64,000 nucleotides of DNA. It comes from Rhizophagus irregularis. Taxonomy: Eukaryota > Glomeromycota > Glomeromycetes > Glomerales > Glomeraceae. The notes beneath the pieces are model-generated. The model was given only the letters and a program-made list of their open reading frames with translations, ran no database searches and was not told the origin of the DNA. Below are positions 24,186-36,032 of the stretch, piece by piece. Location: positions 1,178,001 to 1,242,000 of the forward strand of contig NC_089430.1 in the NCBI RefSeq assembly GCF_026210795.1. Direction: 5' to 3'. Each line of letters opens with the position of its first letter. Positions within the stretch are counted from its first letter, which is position 1. The position numbers and the translations under genes are program-made.

Positions 24186-24285
24186 TCAGGCGAAATTATT
24201 TTTTTCTTACTACTACTGGAAATTTTTTTTTAATTTCTGCCTTTTATATGTATTGATTTTAGTTGAGAAAACACTCAATGGATTC

Positions 24286-24529
24286 TAAGGTTGCTTGCCG
24301 AAACCTAGGGGTTTAGGCAAGATGGCGTTTCGCCGAAAAGCGAAATTCTGCCGAAACTATATTAAAGTTATATTAAAAAACTGGCGAAACTTTGGAGAAT
24401 GGTGAAACTGCCAAAACTTATTATAAATGCCGAAACTGCCAAAACTCTGCCGAAACTATAATAAATCTATAGTAAAATTTTGATGAAACTAATTGTAGGA
24501 TTTTGAAGAGGTTTAGACAAGCAACCTTA
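24286..24529. mobile_element. hAT-type MITE inserted at a kinase start codon
   Basis: Terminal inverted repeat TAAGGTTGCTTG/CAAGCAACCTTA, 244 bp, interior made of TGCCGAAACT repeats. It is flanked by a perfect 8-bp duplication ATGGATTC at 24278-24285 and 24530-24537. The right duplication is the ATG and next codons of the kinase module that follows. Confidence 0.9.
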
Positions 24530-25122
24530 ATGGATTCCTTTATCAAAATTTTTAAAAAGAAGATTAAGTCATGTGATTGTGATTATGAATGTAACGCAAT
24601 ACGGTTTAAACAAAATTTTAATAATTGGACTAGTGGTAATAATGATATCAATAAATTTATTCAAAATACTCAGCTATCAGACCATAATCATTATTGGGTA
24701 GGAAATGCATTAGAATGGATACCTTATGATAGACTTTATGATGTTAAATATATTGCAGAAGATGATGAGTTTGGCAAAGTGTACAGAGCAAATTGGATTG
24801 ATGGATGCATGAATGAATGGAATGATGAAAATTGGGAAAGAAAAGGTCAAAATATGTTTGTAATTCTGAAAATTTTAAAAAATCCATCAAGTATTACGTT
24901 AGAATTTATAAATAAGGTATTATAAATTTATCCAAAGTTTCATTTTTTTTGACATTGTAATATGCCATTTTGTGAAAAAAAAGTTGTTTTAAGAAACAAA
25001 TGGTTGAATATTTTATTTTTACCAATATTTCTAACTTTAATATATTGTAGATTGCGGTATCTCATGAAGTTCATGGAATAACTCAAGATCCAGAAACTAA
25101 GAACTATATGGTAGTTGAGTGA
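24530..25122 (+). pseudogene. Kinase N-terminal module, copy A (truncated)
   Basis: Exon 24530-24916 encodes MDSFIKIFKKK, a Cys pair module (CDCDYEC), the family signature NNWTSGNNDINKFIQ and the start of a kinase N-lobe (LEWIPYDRLYDVKYI). The glycine loop is degenerate (EDDEFGKVY instead of KGGFGKVY), but VILK is present. After an intron (24917-25050) a short second exon gives GITQDPETKNYMVVE and stops at TGA (25120). No catalytic loop, DLG or APE is encoded. The start ATG lies within a MITE target duplication. The piece could make a ~150-aa fragment, but it is most likely a broken duplicate. Confidence 0.7.
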
Positions 25123-26128
25123 TATATGTGAAAAATGTAATAAAGTATGTAATTCAATACATTTTCAACGAAATTTCCAAAATTGGACTAGTGGTAGTAA
25201 TGATATTAATAAATTCATTCAAGATACTCAGCTATCAGTTCATGATGATGCAAGAAAGTTGTTAGAATGGATACCTTATAATAGACTTTATGATGTTAAA
25301 TATATTGCAGGAGATGATGATTTTGGCGGCAAAGTGTACAGAGCAAATTGGATTGATGGATGTATAATTAATGATGATTATAGATTTTGGGAGTATGACA
25401 GTAGTTGGGATAATAAAAATCAAAATTGGATAAGAAATAATCAAAATATGTTTGTAATTCTGAAAATTTTAAATAACCCAGCAAGTATTCCCTATGAAAA
25501 AAAAATTCTTTAAAATATACTTAAAATGTACTTAAATATTTTAAAATATATCTAAAATATACTTAAAATTTTTAAATGTACTTATAATATACTTAAAATT
25601 GCAATTTTAAGTATATTTAAAGTATAAAATTTTATACTTAAATTACATTTAAAATATACTTAATTGCAATTTAAATATAATTTAAGTATAATTTAAGTGC
25701 AAAATTTTATACTTTAAATATACTTAAAATTGCAATTTTAAGTATATTTTAAGTATATTTTAAAATGTTAAGTATATTTTAGGTATATTTTAAAACATAT
25801 AAGTATATTTTAAGTATATTTTAAAAAATACATAAGTATATTTTAAGTACATTTTAAAGAATTTTTTTTTTATAGGGATTACATCAAAATATATAGATAA
25901 GGTATAATAAATTTATCAAACGTTTCATTTTTTTTTTGTAAATTATAATATAAATTAATCACATTGTACTACTATGCCATTTTGCGAAAAAAAAAGTTGC
26001 TTTAAGAAACAAATGATTGAATATTTTATTTTTACTAATATTTCTAAACTTTAATATATTGTAGATTGCGAAATCTCATATAGTTTATGGAATAACTCAA
26101 GATCCAGAAACTAAGAACTATATGGTAG
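25115..26128 (+). pseudogene. Kinase N-terminal module, copy B (interrupted)
   Basis: It follows copy A directly: the bases after NYMVV overlap with a second frame, SDICEKCNKVCNSIHF, that has no ATG. It continues with NWTSGSNDINKFIQ, LEWIPYNRLYDVKYI and FVILKIL, then is cut at 25490 by a palindromic element and resumes at 25878. A second-exon piece starts at about 26066 (VYGITQDPETKNYMVVE, stop). It lacks the rest of the kinase domain. Confidence 0.7.
25490..25877. mobile_element. Palindromic MITE in kinase copy B
   Basis: The 388-bp insert begins CCCTATGAAAAAAAAATTC and ends with the inverse of CCCTATAAAAAAAAAATTC. Almost the whole interior consists of TTAAAATRTACTTAAAAT repeats in both orientations, so it can fold into one long hairpin. 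It is flanked by ATT at 25487-25489 and 25878-25880. Copy A shows the uninterrupted site (AAGTATTACGTTAGAATTT). Confidence 0.8.
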
Positions 26129-26639
26129 TTGAATGATATATGTGAAAAATGTAATAAAGTATGTAATTCAATACATTTTCAACGAAATTTCCAAAATTGG
26201 ACTAGTGGAAATAATGATATTGATAAATTCATTCAAGATACTCAGCTATCAGCACATACTTATTATGAGGTGAAAAATGCATTAGAATGGATACCTTATT
26301 ATAGACTTTATGATGTTAATGTATTGCAGAAGATGATGAGTTTGGCAAAGCGCACAGAGCAAATTGGATTGATGGATGCATGAATGAACGGAATGATGAA
26401 AATTGGGAAAGAAAAGGTCAAAATATGTTTGTAATTCTGAAAATTTTGAATAATCCATCAAGCATTACATTAGAATTTGTAGAATTTAAAAAGAAGGTAT
26501 AATAATATTCCATTTTGTGAATCATAATATAAATTAACCATACTGTACTGTGCCATTTTGTGAAAAAAATTGCCATTTGTTTTAAAAAACATATTTGAAA
26601 TTTTATTTTACTAATATTTCTAACTTTAATACATTGTAG
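26129..26639 (+). pseudogene. Kinase N-terminal module, copy C (frameshifted)
   Basis: Same module as copies A and B: NDICEKCNKVCNSIHF, NWTSGNNDIDKFIQ and LEWIPYYRLYDV. The frame is lost at 26320 by a short deletion relative to copy A (GTTAATGTATTGC versus GTTAAATATATTGC). It has no ATG start. The exon ends near 26496 (KKK, then GTATAA), and an intron leads to the acceptor at 26639 used by copy D. Confidence 0.7.
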
Positions 26640-28376
26640 ATTGCGGTATCTCATAGTAGAGTTTATGGGATAACTCAAGATCCAGAAACCAAGAACTATA
26701 TGGTAGTCTTGAATGATATATGTGAAAAATGTAATGTAACGTGTATGTCAATACGTTTTCAACAAAATTCCCAAAATTGTACTAGTGGAAATAATGATAT
26801 TGATAAATTCATTCATACTCAGCTATCACATACTGCTTATTCAATAAAATGGATACCTTACGATAGATTTGATGATATTGAATTCATTGCAAAAGGTGGA
26901 TTTGGCATAGTGTACAGAGCAAATTGGATTATGGAAGGGGTTGTGGCCTTGAAAACTTTGAATGATTCAAAAAATATTACATTAGAATTTTTGAATGAGG
27001 TATAAATGATTTGTAATTTTTAAACTTGAAAATTTCGATTTGTTAATAATCTTCATTTTTAATTATAGATTATATTGCATCATAAAATAAATTATTCACA
27101 TAATATTATTAAGTTCTATGGAATAACTCAAGATCCCAAAACAAAAAATTATATAATGATTTTAGAATATGCAAAGAATGGAAGTTTACGAACATGTTTA
27201 AATACAAATTACAATAAAATTGGGTGGTATAATAAAATAAAGAATTTATATGACATTGTATCTGGGCTTGAAAGTATTCATCAAAATGACTTAATCCATC
27301 GGGATTTACATGCTGGCAATATACTGATGAATGAAAATAGGATGTATATAACTGATATGGGATTATGTAGACCTGCATCAGAAAATATAAAAAATAATGT
27401 CTATGGCGTATTATGTTATATGGCGCCTGAAACCTTACAAAAGCACAATTATACCAAAGCTTCTGATATTTATAGTTTTGGTATAATTATGTACGAAGTA
27501 ATTTGTGGGTTACCTCCATATCATGATGTATGTCATGACAATATTTTGGCAATAAGAATTTGCCAAGGACTTAGGCCAAGGTTTAATATTATAGTACCAC
27601 AATTAATTGTAAATTTAATTAAAAGATGTTTAGATGCAAATCAATTAAATCGTCCAACAGCAAAAGAAATTAAAGAAATTTTGGCGCAATGGTGTTGCGA
27701 AGTGTTTAATAATCAAACAGAATTAGGAAAGCAAATTATAGAAGCAGAAGAAATAAATAATAATTTACCAGTGAACAGTACACCTTCAATCAGTTTAGGG
27801 TTATCATATACAATGCATTCAAAAGCTATTTATACAAGTAAATTACTTAATTTTAATAATCTTTCCAAACCAAAAAATACTGATGATTATTATGAGCAAA
27901 ATGATAATATAATTAGCTTGAAATCTTTAGGTATTATATATTAAAGAATAATTGAATTAATTGTAAAAAATGCTAATATATTTTTATTTATAAATAGCAT
28001 CTTTACAAATTGATATTTCTAAATTGAATATTAATGATCTTTTAAAACCAAAAAAATCCTGATGTTCGTTATGATAATATGATTAGCATGGAATCTTCAG
28101 GTATTTTTAAAAGAATATTCCAAATTAATGATAACTATACTAATAATAATTCATTCATTAAGCAGAATCCTTACAAATTGATAATTTACAATTAAGAATT
28201 GGTGCTGAACCAGATAATTCTGATTATTCTTACGAAAAAAATGATGATATGATTTCTTCAGGTATTTATTAAAAAAGTATTCAAAAAATTAAAAAATAGT
28301 ACATATTAATTAATTTATTATTCATTAAATAGAATCTCTACAAATTGATATTTCTCAAGTCTCAACTGAACGTTAG
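26640..28376 (+). CDS. TKL-type protein kinase, copy D, with duplicated tail exons
   Basis: The open exon runs from the acceptor at 26639 to 26999. It fuses the end of copy C (GITQDPETKNYMVV) in frame to LNDICEKCNVTC. The first ATG is 26700. After a 69-bp intron, exon 27069-27930 completes the kinase. Motifs are GGFGIVY, VALK, HRDLHAGN, DMG in place of DFG and YMAPET, followed by an Asn-rich tail (LLNFNNLSKPKN, NDNIISLKSLG). Three further phase-1 exons follow (27998-28100, 28166-28261, 28333-28376). Each opens with (A/E)SLQID, and the first two end in an acidic stretch plus an ISMESS/MISS end. The first has an extra A in a 7-A run, giving an early TGA. Otherwise the chain stops at TAG 28376. 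All catalytic residues are present, so this is probably the only functional copy of the array. Confidence 0.8.
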
Positions 28377-29390
28377 TAAAAATGGTCTTAAATATAAATA
28401 GAAAACAAAGCTATTATATATATGTAGAATATACTTATTTTATTTGTTCGTTTTTTAGACCAGGATAGCCAATCTAAAGGCAAAGAAAAAATTTAGACCG
28501 ACTATAACCATTTTGCTATATCTATTAGTTATTGTAGAATTTTTTTTCTAATTATATTTTCACCATTATGGTTTAAAAATTTAATTATCATTAATCTTCG
28601 TAGAAAGGTGATAAATTTAAACTTTATTATAGTTTAAAGAAGAGGTTATTTTTTCTTTTTTTATTTTGCTTTTCATTTAATAATTAGTGAATTGCAACTT
28701 TTGAGTAGTTATAATGATAAAATGGAAGAATAGGAGAAGGAATAGAAATATTGTTAGATAAAATTTTAAATTATACTGGTCTCATTGTTTAACTTTTATG
28801 TATTTTTATTCAGTTATCTTATATTTACTCAATTCATTAATTAAACAAAAACTTTTTAAAACTAAAATGTAGAGTAATAAAATTAATAATTTGTTTCTAA
28901 TTAAAAAAATTAAATTATATTGCAAAATGGAATAAAATGTTCAGTTGTCCATAATTACTATATTACAGCTTTACTGATGATATTTTTTAATTTATCCATT
29001 AAGGTCGAATTCACATAAAAGAACTAGTAACTCATAAATTTATTTATCTTTTTTTTAAAGTAAACAACTCAGCTAAACGCATTTCTTTATTAAGTAAATA
29101 ATGTATGAGAACAAGTTATATAGTGAACATAGAAATACTTGAAATTATACAATAACGAATCTCTCCATTCCGAGCGAACTTTGGCCCCTACCAGTCACCT
29201 TTAACCATTACAAATAACCCAAAAAAAAAATTATATTAAAGAAAGAAAGTCACAAATTCGGGAGGAAAAGCAAGATCACATAAAAACCCTAGGATATTTG
29301 TAACCTTCTAAACGAAAATAAATACCAGACGCCACCCTACATATAGAATCTAAAACAAAAAACAAACACTATTAACGCAAAGGATGGCTA
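28377..29390. other. Intergenic AT-rich DNA
   Basis: No gene or repeat was recognised. From about 29160 the sequence becomes slightly GC-richer, leading into a possible decayed coding stretch. Confidence 0.5.
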
Positions 29391-29399
29391 CAAAAAAAA

Positions 29400-29949
29400 A
29401 GATGATGTAATCTATTTGTGCGAACTAAATGTGGTTCAAAAATTACGTAATCGTTATCGATCATACCATCACCGCGGTGCTGACGACAATCCAAAACTTC
29501 CGAATTTGTTCCAAGCACATGTAAAATTTGTACTGCGCCACATAACTGAAAAAATTCTCAAGAAGCCTTAGAAACACGAAGCCCAGAAACAATCCAAGTA
29601 TAGCCGAAATCGAGAAAACGTTGTCGGTCCTCGTTCAAAACTTATAGTTTACCGCAGAAACAGCGTGGTGCGCAAAGCCCTTTATATTTATATGGTAAAG
29701 AACGCTTGTCATTTGACCTGTAAAAAATCTGATCCGTGTTTTATCTTTACATATTTTCTCCGTAAATGTATCATTTTAATGGAATTTATAGCCTTAAATC
29801 ATGGAAATTTTCATCTCGCTAACATGGATATCCGTGAATGTATCATTTTCACGGAATTTTTACGGAAGACACGGAGAAATAATGGAAATATTCGGATAAA
29901 AATTTTTATAGGGTTGTTGGCAAGTAGAACTCTTGCAAAAGGCCTATAA
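29400..29949 (+). pseudogene. Possible decayed coding stretch
   Basis: The plus frame gives natural-looking protein from 29400 (DVIYLCELNVVQKLRNRYRS, then LFQAHVKFVLRHITEKILKK) to a TAG near 29569. It resumes with KHEAQKQSKYSRNRE and VYRRNSVVRKALYIYMV and continues open to 29949. The composition is basic and GC-richer than the flanks. No start, domain or intron signals could be assigned. It may be a transposon or gene relic, or chance. Confidence 0.25.
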
Positions 29950-30282
29950 TAGTTTTCTTCTTATCAACTATCCATGACAAAAGGCTCAAACCGAAAGTAA
30001 AGGAGCAAAAAACAAGTTGGTATTGTGTTTGGTGTCAAAAAATGAACTTTTTATAAGCATTTTATGAACTTTTCCAACTATTGTTATGTCCTAAATTTGT
30101 GGACCAGTTATTATTATACTTACCATATACAGTAATACTATATTAACAATATTTAATTCTAGTAACAATTTCTTTTAAAGTTTTATAATATACTTAAAAA
30201 TTATATATTTGGAAAAGTTAATAGAATTTTGTTGAAATTGTTATTTAGATAACTATATTTATTTTTTTTTTATTGAGTGTTA

Positions 30283-30446
30283 GGCAACAACTAAATACTT
30301 TAAAGACATTAATTAATATTACTGATGATAAATTATCTTCTAAACAAAATAATTCATCCTCACAAGATAATTCAATTAATGATAATGTTGAATTACAAAA
30401 TCATGTGTTCCTCTTCAAAAAATTTCTTTGTCTCCAAATTCCTTAG
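30283..30446 (+). pseudogene. Orphan exon-like stretch
   Basis: An AG acceptor (GTGTTAG) precedes about 54 open codons: QQLNTLKTLINITDDKLSSK, an Asn/Ser-rich linker, VELQNHVFLFKKF, then a stop. It resembles a terminal exon with a low-complexity Asn/Ser linker. No partner exon was found. Confidence 0.3.
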
Positions 30447-30889
30447 GAAATGAAATGCCTATATTTCAAAATTGTACCTTTTCAAATGTTTCTTTTTACA
30501 TACAAAAATAGTTTCGATTTTATAATTCTTTATGTATAAATGCAAATAATATAATATCATTTTTTATCTTCAATAGTATAATAATAAGTTTAATAATAAA
30601 AGTGTAATTTATTATGTGATATAAACATGTTCCGTGAAAATATCAGTAAAAAAAGTCACAGAAATTGATTAGTAAAAACCGTGGGATAATAAAAATTATT
30701 CTTTTAACGCAATTGTTAATATAAGGATTTTAAAATTATTCTCTTGATTTCAGTTGACATAACTATCCCTTATGTAGAAAAAAAAACAAATAATAATATA
30801 ATGATAATCAAGATTTTAAATATGATTTAATCCTAATTCATAATATTAAAGTTAATTTCAAGCTTGATTGATGGTACTTAATTTCAGAG

Positions 30890-31743
30890 GAATTGTATTT
30901 CTTTATTTCCATAAACAGGGTTCTATGATCTATCGCCTGCATCTTATTCTTCATTCTGATTCTTTCCATAAAAGCTGATAATTCTTAACCACAACGTAGC
31001 TACAAAAAGAATAGCATAATTTATGTGAAATTGTTACATGGTTCATTCTTGCTATAAATAATTTTCTCGATTAACAAATATAGAAAGAACGGCTGGCATA
31101 AAATATTCACATTATATTTGATACTTGATTAGCACAATAGGACCTTTTTTGCTATAAAAGTTTCATAATCAATTTTGTTAATCATACGAATTTCAAATTC
31201 GGAATTTGAAAGTTAGAATAACCTTACATTTTTTTTTGAACATATAAAAATATAATAAATATTAAAATAATAATCTTTAATATTCATTCGTATTGATTTA
31301 AATTTAGTTTTACAAATTAATAATTATGCAATGTCACGTACTGGACGGATAGTAAGTATAATGTCCCTTGTGTCCCTTAGGGTTGGCGCTTTATTGCAAA
31401 ATTATTGCATGACACATAAATTCCGTGATCATATAGGGAATATGATTTTTTGGTCAAAAACATAAGATATACTTTTTTTCGTACCACAAACTTCCTATAA
31501 AATTCATGAATAGTCTTATCGATTAATAATTAATAGAAACTCATTCTTTCCATAAAAATTCTCCTATTTTAGCCGATAAAGCATAAATTAAATAGATAAA
31601 TGATTCCATACTTGCCAAAAAAAGCCGATTGATAATGATCATCACGTATTCATTTATTGGATTTTGTCGATCACATGGATCACATAAATTTTTATAAAAG
31701 CATAGCAGAATTATTTTGATTAATTACTAATACTATTCGTATT
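30890..31743 (+). promoter_or_regulatory. 5' region of the kinase at 31744, duplicated at 49.4 kb
   Basis: Blocks of this region (for example AAAAAGAATAGCATAATTTA and GATTCCATACTTG) recur in the same order and orientation at 49436-49950. A TATA-like TTTATAAAAG lies at 31691-31700, about 45 bp before the ATG. No other element can be named. Confidence 0.5.
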
Positions 31744-33129
31744 ATGGATCAATCAAACGAAGAAGAAAATAAACATGGATGGTGTGTAGAATGTCAACAA
31801 ATAAATACTGGACGGCTTTGGTGTCGAGCTTGTAATTCAAAAAGATTTCAACAAAATTTTAGTAATTGGACTAGTGGCAATGATGACGTTGATAAATTTA
31901 TTCAGAACTGTCAGTTGTTAGCAAAAGATAAATTTCAATTATTAGAGTGGATACCTTATGATAGATTTTATAATATTAAATATGTTGCAAAAGGAGGATT
32001 TGGTAAAGTATATAGCGCAATTTGGAAGGACGGACATATATCACATTGGAATCTGAGTAAAAATAGTTGGGAAAGGCGTGGTTCAAATAAACATGTGGCT
32101 CTTAAAAGTTTAAATAATTCACAGAATATCACATTGGATTTTATTAATGAGGTATAAATTAATTATTGTGAAAATTTTTTATGTTTATTTTTATTTGTTA
32201 ATTCACCAGTAATTTATTTAATAATTTAGATTATACCACATGTTGAATTAATTCTACCAAATCAATACATTGGATATTATGGAATAAGTCAAGACCCAGA
32301 CACTAAAGATTATATTATAGTTTTGACGTATGCTGGAAAATTACAAAATTATTTTAAACGTAAAGCGCCATATAATAGAAAACAGCCTTTTGATTTAAAA
32401 CTGAGACGTAGGATTATTGCTTTGCTAGATATTGTAAATGGACTTAAGAAAATTCATGAAAAAGAAATACTTCATCGAAATTTACATGTTGGAAATATAT
32501 TAGTCTTTAAAAAAATAGCTTACATAACTGACATGGGATTATGTAAACCAACAAATTACAAGGAATTTAATATTACGGATAATAGTGTGTATGGTGTTTT
32601 ACCTTATGTAGCTCCTGAAATTTTAAGGGGACAACCTTACACTAAAGAATCCGACATTTATAGTTTTGGTATAATTATGTATGAAGTAATTTCAGGAATA
32701 CCTCCATATAATGGAATTGAACATAATGAATATTTAGCATTGAAGATCTGTGAAGGGTTGAGACCGAGATTTAGTATTAATGTACCTCAATTAATTTTGC
32801 ATTTAATTAAAAGGTGTTTAGATGCAAATCCACTAAATCGACCAGATGTGAAGGATCTTTCAAAAATTTTTCATGAATGGTTAGATGAATTTAAGCGACA
32901 TAATAGGGAAAAAACAGAATCAACTAAAACAGAATTAATTAAACAAATTGAGGAATCAGAAAAAATTAATAATAGCTCAACAGTTTCTACTAATTTATCT
33001 TTAACAAATGAACTGTGTTCTAAAGATATTTATACAAGTAAATTACTTAATTTTAATAATCTTTCTGAACCAAAAAATTCTGACGATTATTATGAAAATT
33101 ATGATAATATATCGAGTATTTTATTATAG
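31744..33129 (+). CDS. TKL-type kinase-like protein, catalytic Asp replaced
   Basis: Exons 31744-32151 and 32230-33129 join in phase 0 across a 78-bp intron, giving 435 aa. The N-terminus has a zinc-ribbon-like CVECQQ...WCRAC pair, then NWTSGNDDVDKFIQ. The kinase domain shows GGFGKVY, VALK, and HRNLHVGN where HRD is expected, so the catalytic Asp is Asn. It also has DMG in place of DFG, YVAPEI, and the C-lobe Arg motif LNRP. The tail is Lys/Glu/Ser-rich with the family end LLNFNNLSEPKNSDDYYE. Sister genes keep HRD, so this one is predicted to be a pseudokinase, binding partners or nucleotide without normal phosphotransfer. The start ATG at 31744 is preceded by a TATA-like box. No later exon is evident. 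Confidence 0.9.
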
Positions 33130-34433
33130 GGTTGTTTATTTTTGGGTACAAATATATTGTTCGAAATCTACAACTTTTTTTTTTATTAAGTTTAGCAAAA
33201 TCATTTTATGATCATCTAATTTGATCATAATACAAAGATTGAAATACAAAGAGATTTAATTCATTCGTAATTAACTGTATAAGTTATTTTTACGAGAGAT
33301 ATTTTATCATTGGAAATTTTATTTTGATAAATGGATGTATGTACAACGCTGACTAATCATAGTGAATCATAATTTTTCCTTATATAATTAAGATAAATAA
33401 ATCAGTCTGTAATTGAACAATATTTTCATTTTCATATTTATAAATTTATTATATTTAGTGAGTTTATTAAAAAATATATATATATATAATGTAAAATTGA
33501 AAACTACGGTATTACACTTATTTCTAGAACTGGTGACCGGCACCACATCATGCGATTTATAAAATTTTTATTTTATGCAGTGTAAAATTTGTTTACCTTG
33601 ATCACATGACCCTATAGTTTCGATAATCATATTAGGGTTATGAATAGAATCGTCAAGACCTTGACGACATTGTGGATCTTGGGTAATGGTAATTGAGGCG
33701 ATAGTATTATTTGTAATTTTTACTAGAGGAAACTCAGTAGGTTCAATAAAGTTGCTAATTATTTTCAGTCATACGAGTGTCTTACCCTTTTTCGTTATGT
33801 TTTTTATGTTGTTTAATTTATTTATTTCTGATAGTATTTTCCGAGTTCTCACTGTCACTAATAGCTTCAGACGAGCCAAATACTGTAAGTAGTATCTTTG
33901 GATGCTTGTGCAACGGTGGCCAATCAATTTTAAATTCAATCATGGACTGCTGAAACCAATCAATCAATCAATCAAGAAATTTGGGAGCAACAAATTTCAT
34001 TGTTCAATTACAAACTGATTTTATTTATGTAAAGAAATCTATAATTAGCGTTAAACATAAACTAGATGCTTGTCGTGTACTGTAATTATCAAGAGCATGA
34101 AAAAAATAAATAAAATAAAATAAGGATAAGAAATAAAATAAAATAAGAAATAAATAAAATAAAAAAAGTTTCATGATACACTATAATTAGTGTTAAACAT
34201 AAACTATATACTTGCTATATACTGTAATTATCAGGAGCATAAAAAAAATAATAATAAAACAAAATAAAAATAAAATAAGCAAATCATATAATAAACTATG
34301 ACCGGTGTTGAACGAAAACCATGTGTGTTTTCAATCACATATAATATCATTTAATATCAAAAACGAAAAAAGTATATAAATAAATCAAAATGCATCTTAA
34401 TTATTCTATGATTTTTAACTTGTATTCGTAAAT
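33130..34433. repeat. Intergenic DNA with diverged ~110-bp repeats
   Basis: Three diverged copies of a unit with GTTAAACATAAACTA, then CTGTAATTATCARGAGCAT, then an AAATAAAATAAAA run lie at about 34040-34160, 34165-34285 and 34290-34330. The remainder is AT-rich without genes. A CAAT microsatellite lies near 33955-33975. Confidence 0.55.
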
Positions 34434-36032
34434 TTAATCAGTAATTGCACATTCTAAACAATCGTCATTACTGAATTTTAGAAAATACTCTGTAAAAGAA
34501 TTAAGTAATTAATATAAATAATATGTTAACAAATAAAAAATTTGTTTAAATTAAATTGTTTAATACCTGAATACTTGATTATGTTATCACTTGATTCATA
34601 ATAATCATCAGAATTCTTTGGTTCGGGAAGATTATTAAACTTAAGTGCTCTACTTTTATAAGTACTATCCTCTGAATGTATCATTTTATTTGTCAAAGGT
34701 GGATTACTAGTAGCCGATAAACTATTATTAAGTTCTTCAATTTGTTCAACTAATTCTGATTTACTTTTCTTATGACTTCTAATCTCTTTAATCCATTGAC
34801 GAAAAATCCTTGCTAATTCTTTTGCTCGTGGGCGGTTTAATGGATTTGCATCTAAACATCTTTTAAATAAGTACACAATTAATTGAGGTACTTTGGTGGT
34901 ATCGAATTTAGGTCTTAATCCCTGACAGATATTTAGTGCTAAAAATTCATCCTGAGCAACATTATAATATGGAGGCAATCCTGAAATTATTAAATACATA
35001 ATTATACCCAAACTATAAATATCAGAAGCTTGGGTATAATTTCCTCCTCTTAAAATTTCAGGAGCCATATAAGGTAAAACACCATACTTCTTATCTTCTA
35101 ATTCATCATAATTTGCCGGTTTACACAATCCCATATCAGTTATACAGCTTATTTTGTCAGATACTATATTTCCAACATGTAAATCTCGATGAATTAGTTC
35201 TTTGTCATGAATTCCATTAAGTCCACTTGAAATATCAGATAAAATATAGAGTTTATTTATCCACAATCTCAACAAAGCCTCTTCACTCGTATTATAAATT
35301 TTATATCTTTTCAATTTCAAAGCACTTTGTAAATTTCCATTTCTAGCATAATTCGTAACTATAATATATTCCTTTGTAATGGGATCTTGAGATATTCCAT
35401 GACATTTAATAACATTTCGTATATACTCATTTTCATGAATTTTAAGGTATGATGTAATCTAATTATTTTTTAAAAAATTGGTTAATAAATTAATAAATTA
35501 AAAATAATCAAAATTATTAATAAGTTAAATTATATTATCATACTTCACTAATAAATTCTAATGTAATATTTTGCGATTCATTTAAACTTTTAAGAGCTAC
35601 TTGTACTTTTGCATATCTTTGCAGTTGATTTTTATACTTATCCCAAAGTAAAATAAAGCCGTCTTTCCAAATTGCACTATATACTTTACCAAATCCTCCT
35701 TTTGCAACATATTTAATATTATAAAATCTATCATAAGGTATCCATTCTAATACTTGATAACGATTTCTCGCTGTTAATTGAGTATTTTGAATTAACTTAT
35801 CAATGTCATCATTACCACTAGTCCAATTACCAAAATTTTGTTGAAATCTTTTTGAATTACAAATTTGACACCATTCTTTCTGTGTATTTACTTGCTTGCA
35901 TTCAAAACATTTTCCATATTTTTTCTCACAATATTTTGAAAAACACGTCTCACAAAATTTTGTTTCTGAATCTACTTGTTTGCATCGAATACACTTTTTG
36001 TATTTTATTTCTTTTTCATTCAATTGATTCAT
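34434..36032 (-). CDS. TKL-type protein kinase with zinc-ribbon-like N-terminus
   Basis: Three exons: 36032-35544, 35458-34567 and 34489-34434 (phase 0, then phase 1), 478 aa. The N-terminal ~80 residues carry repeated Cys pairs (CIRCKQ, CETCFSKYC, CFECKQ, CQIC), likely zinc-binding. They are followed by NWTSGNDDIDKLIQ and the kinase start LEWIPYDRFYNIKYV. Kinase motifs are GGFGKVY, VALK, HRDLHVGN, DMG in place of DFG, YMAPEI and LNRP. The tail is acidic/Asn-rich with PKNSDDYYE, and the last exon encodes EYFLKFSNDD and ends in TAA. Catalytic residues are kept, so it is probably active. It faces the pseudokinase tail to tail and shares about the same architecture. TKL-like kinases with this N-terminus form a very large lineage-specific family; their pathway is not known. 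Confidence 0.92.

Noticed and set aside
33008-33211. 67-codon frame overlapping the pseudokinase tail
   Set aside because: Out-of-frame shadow of the kinase C-terminus.
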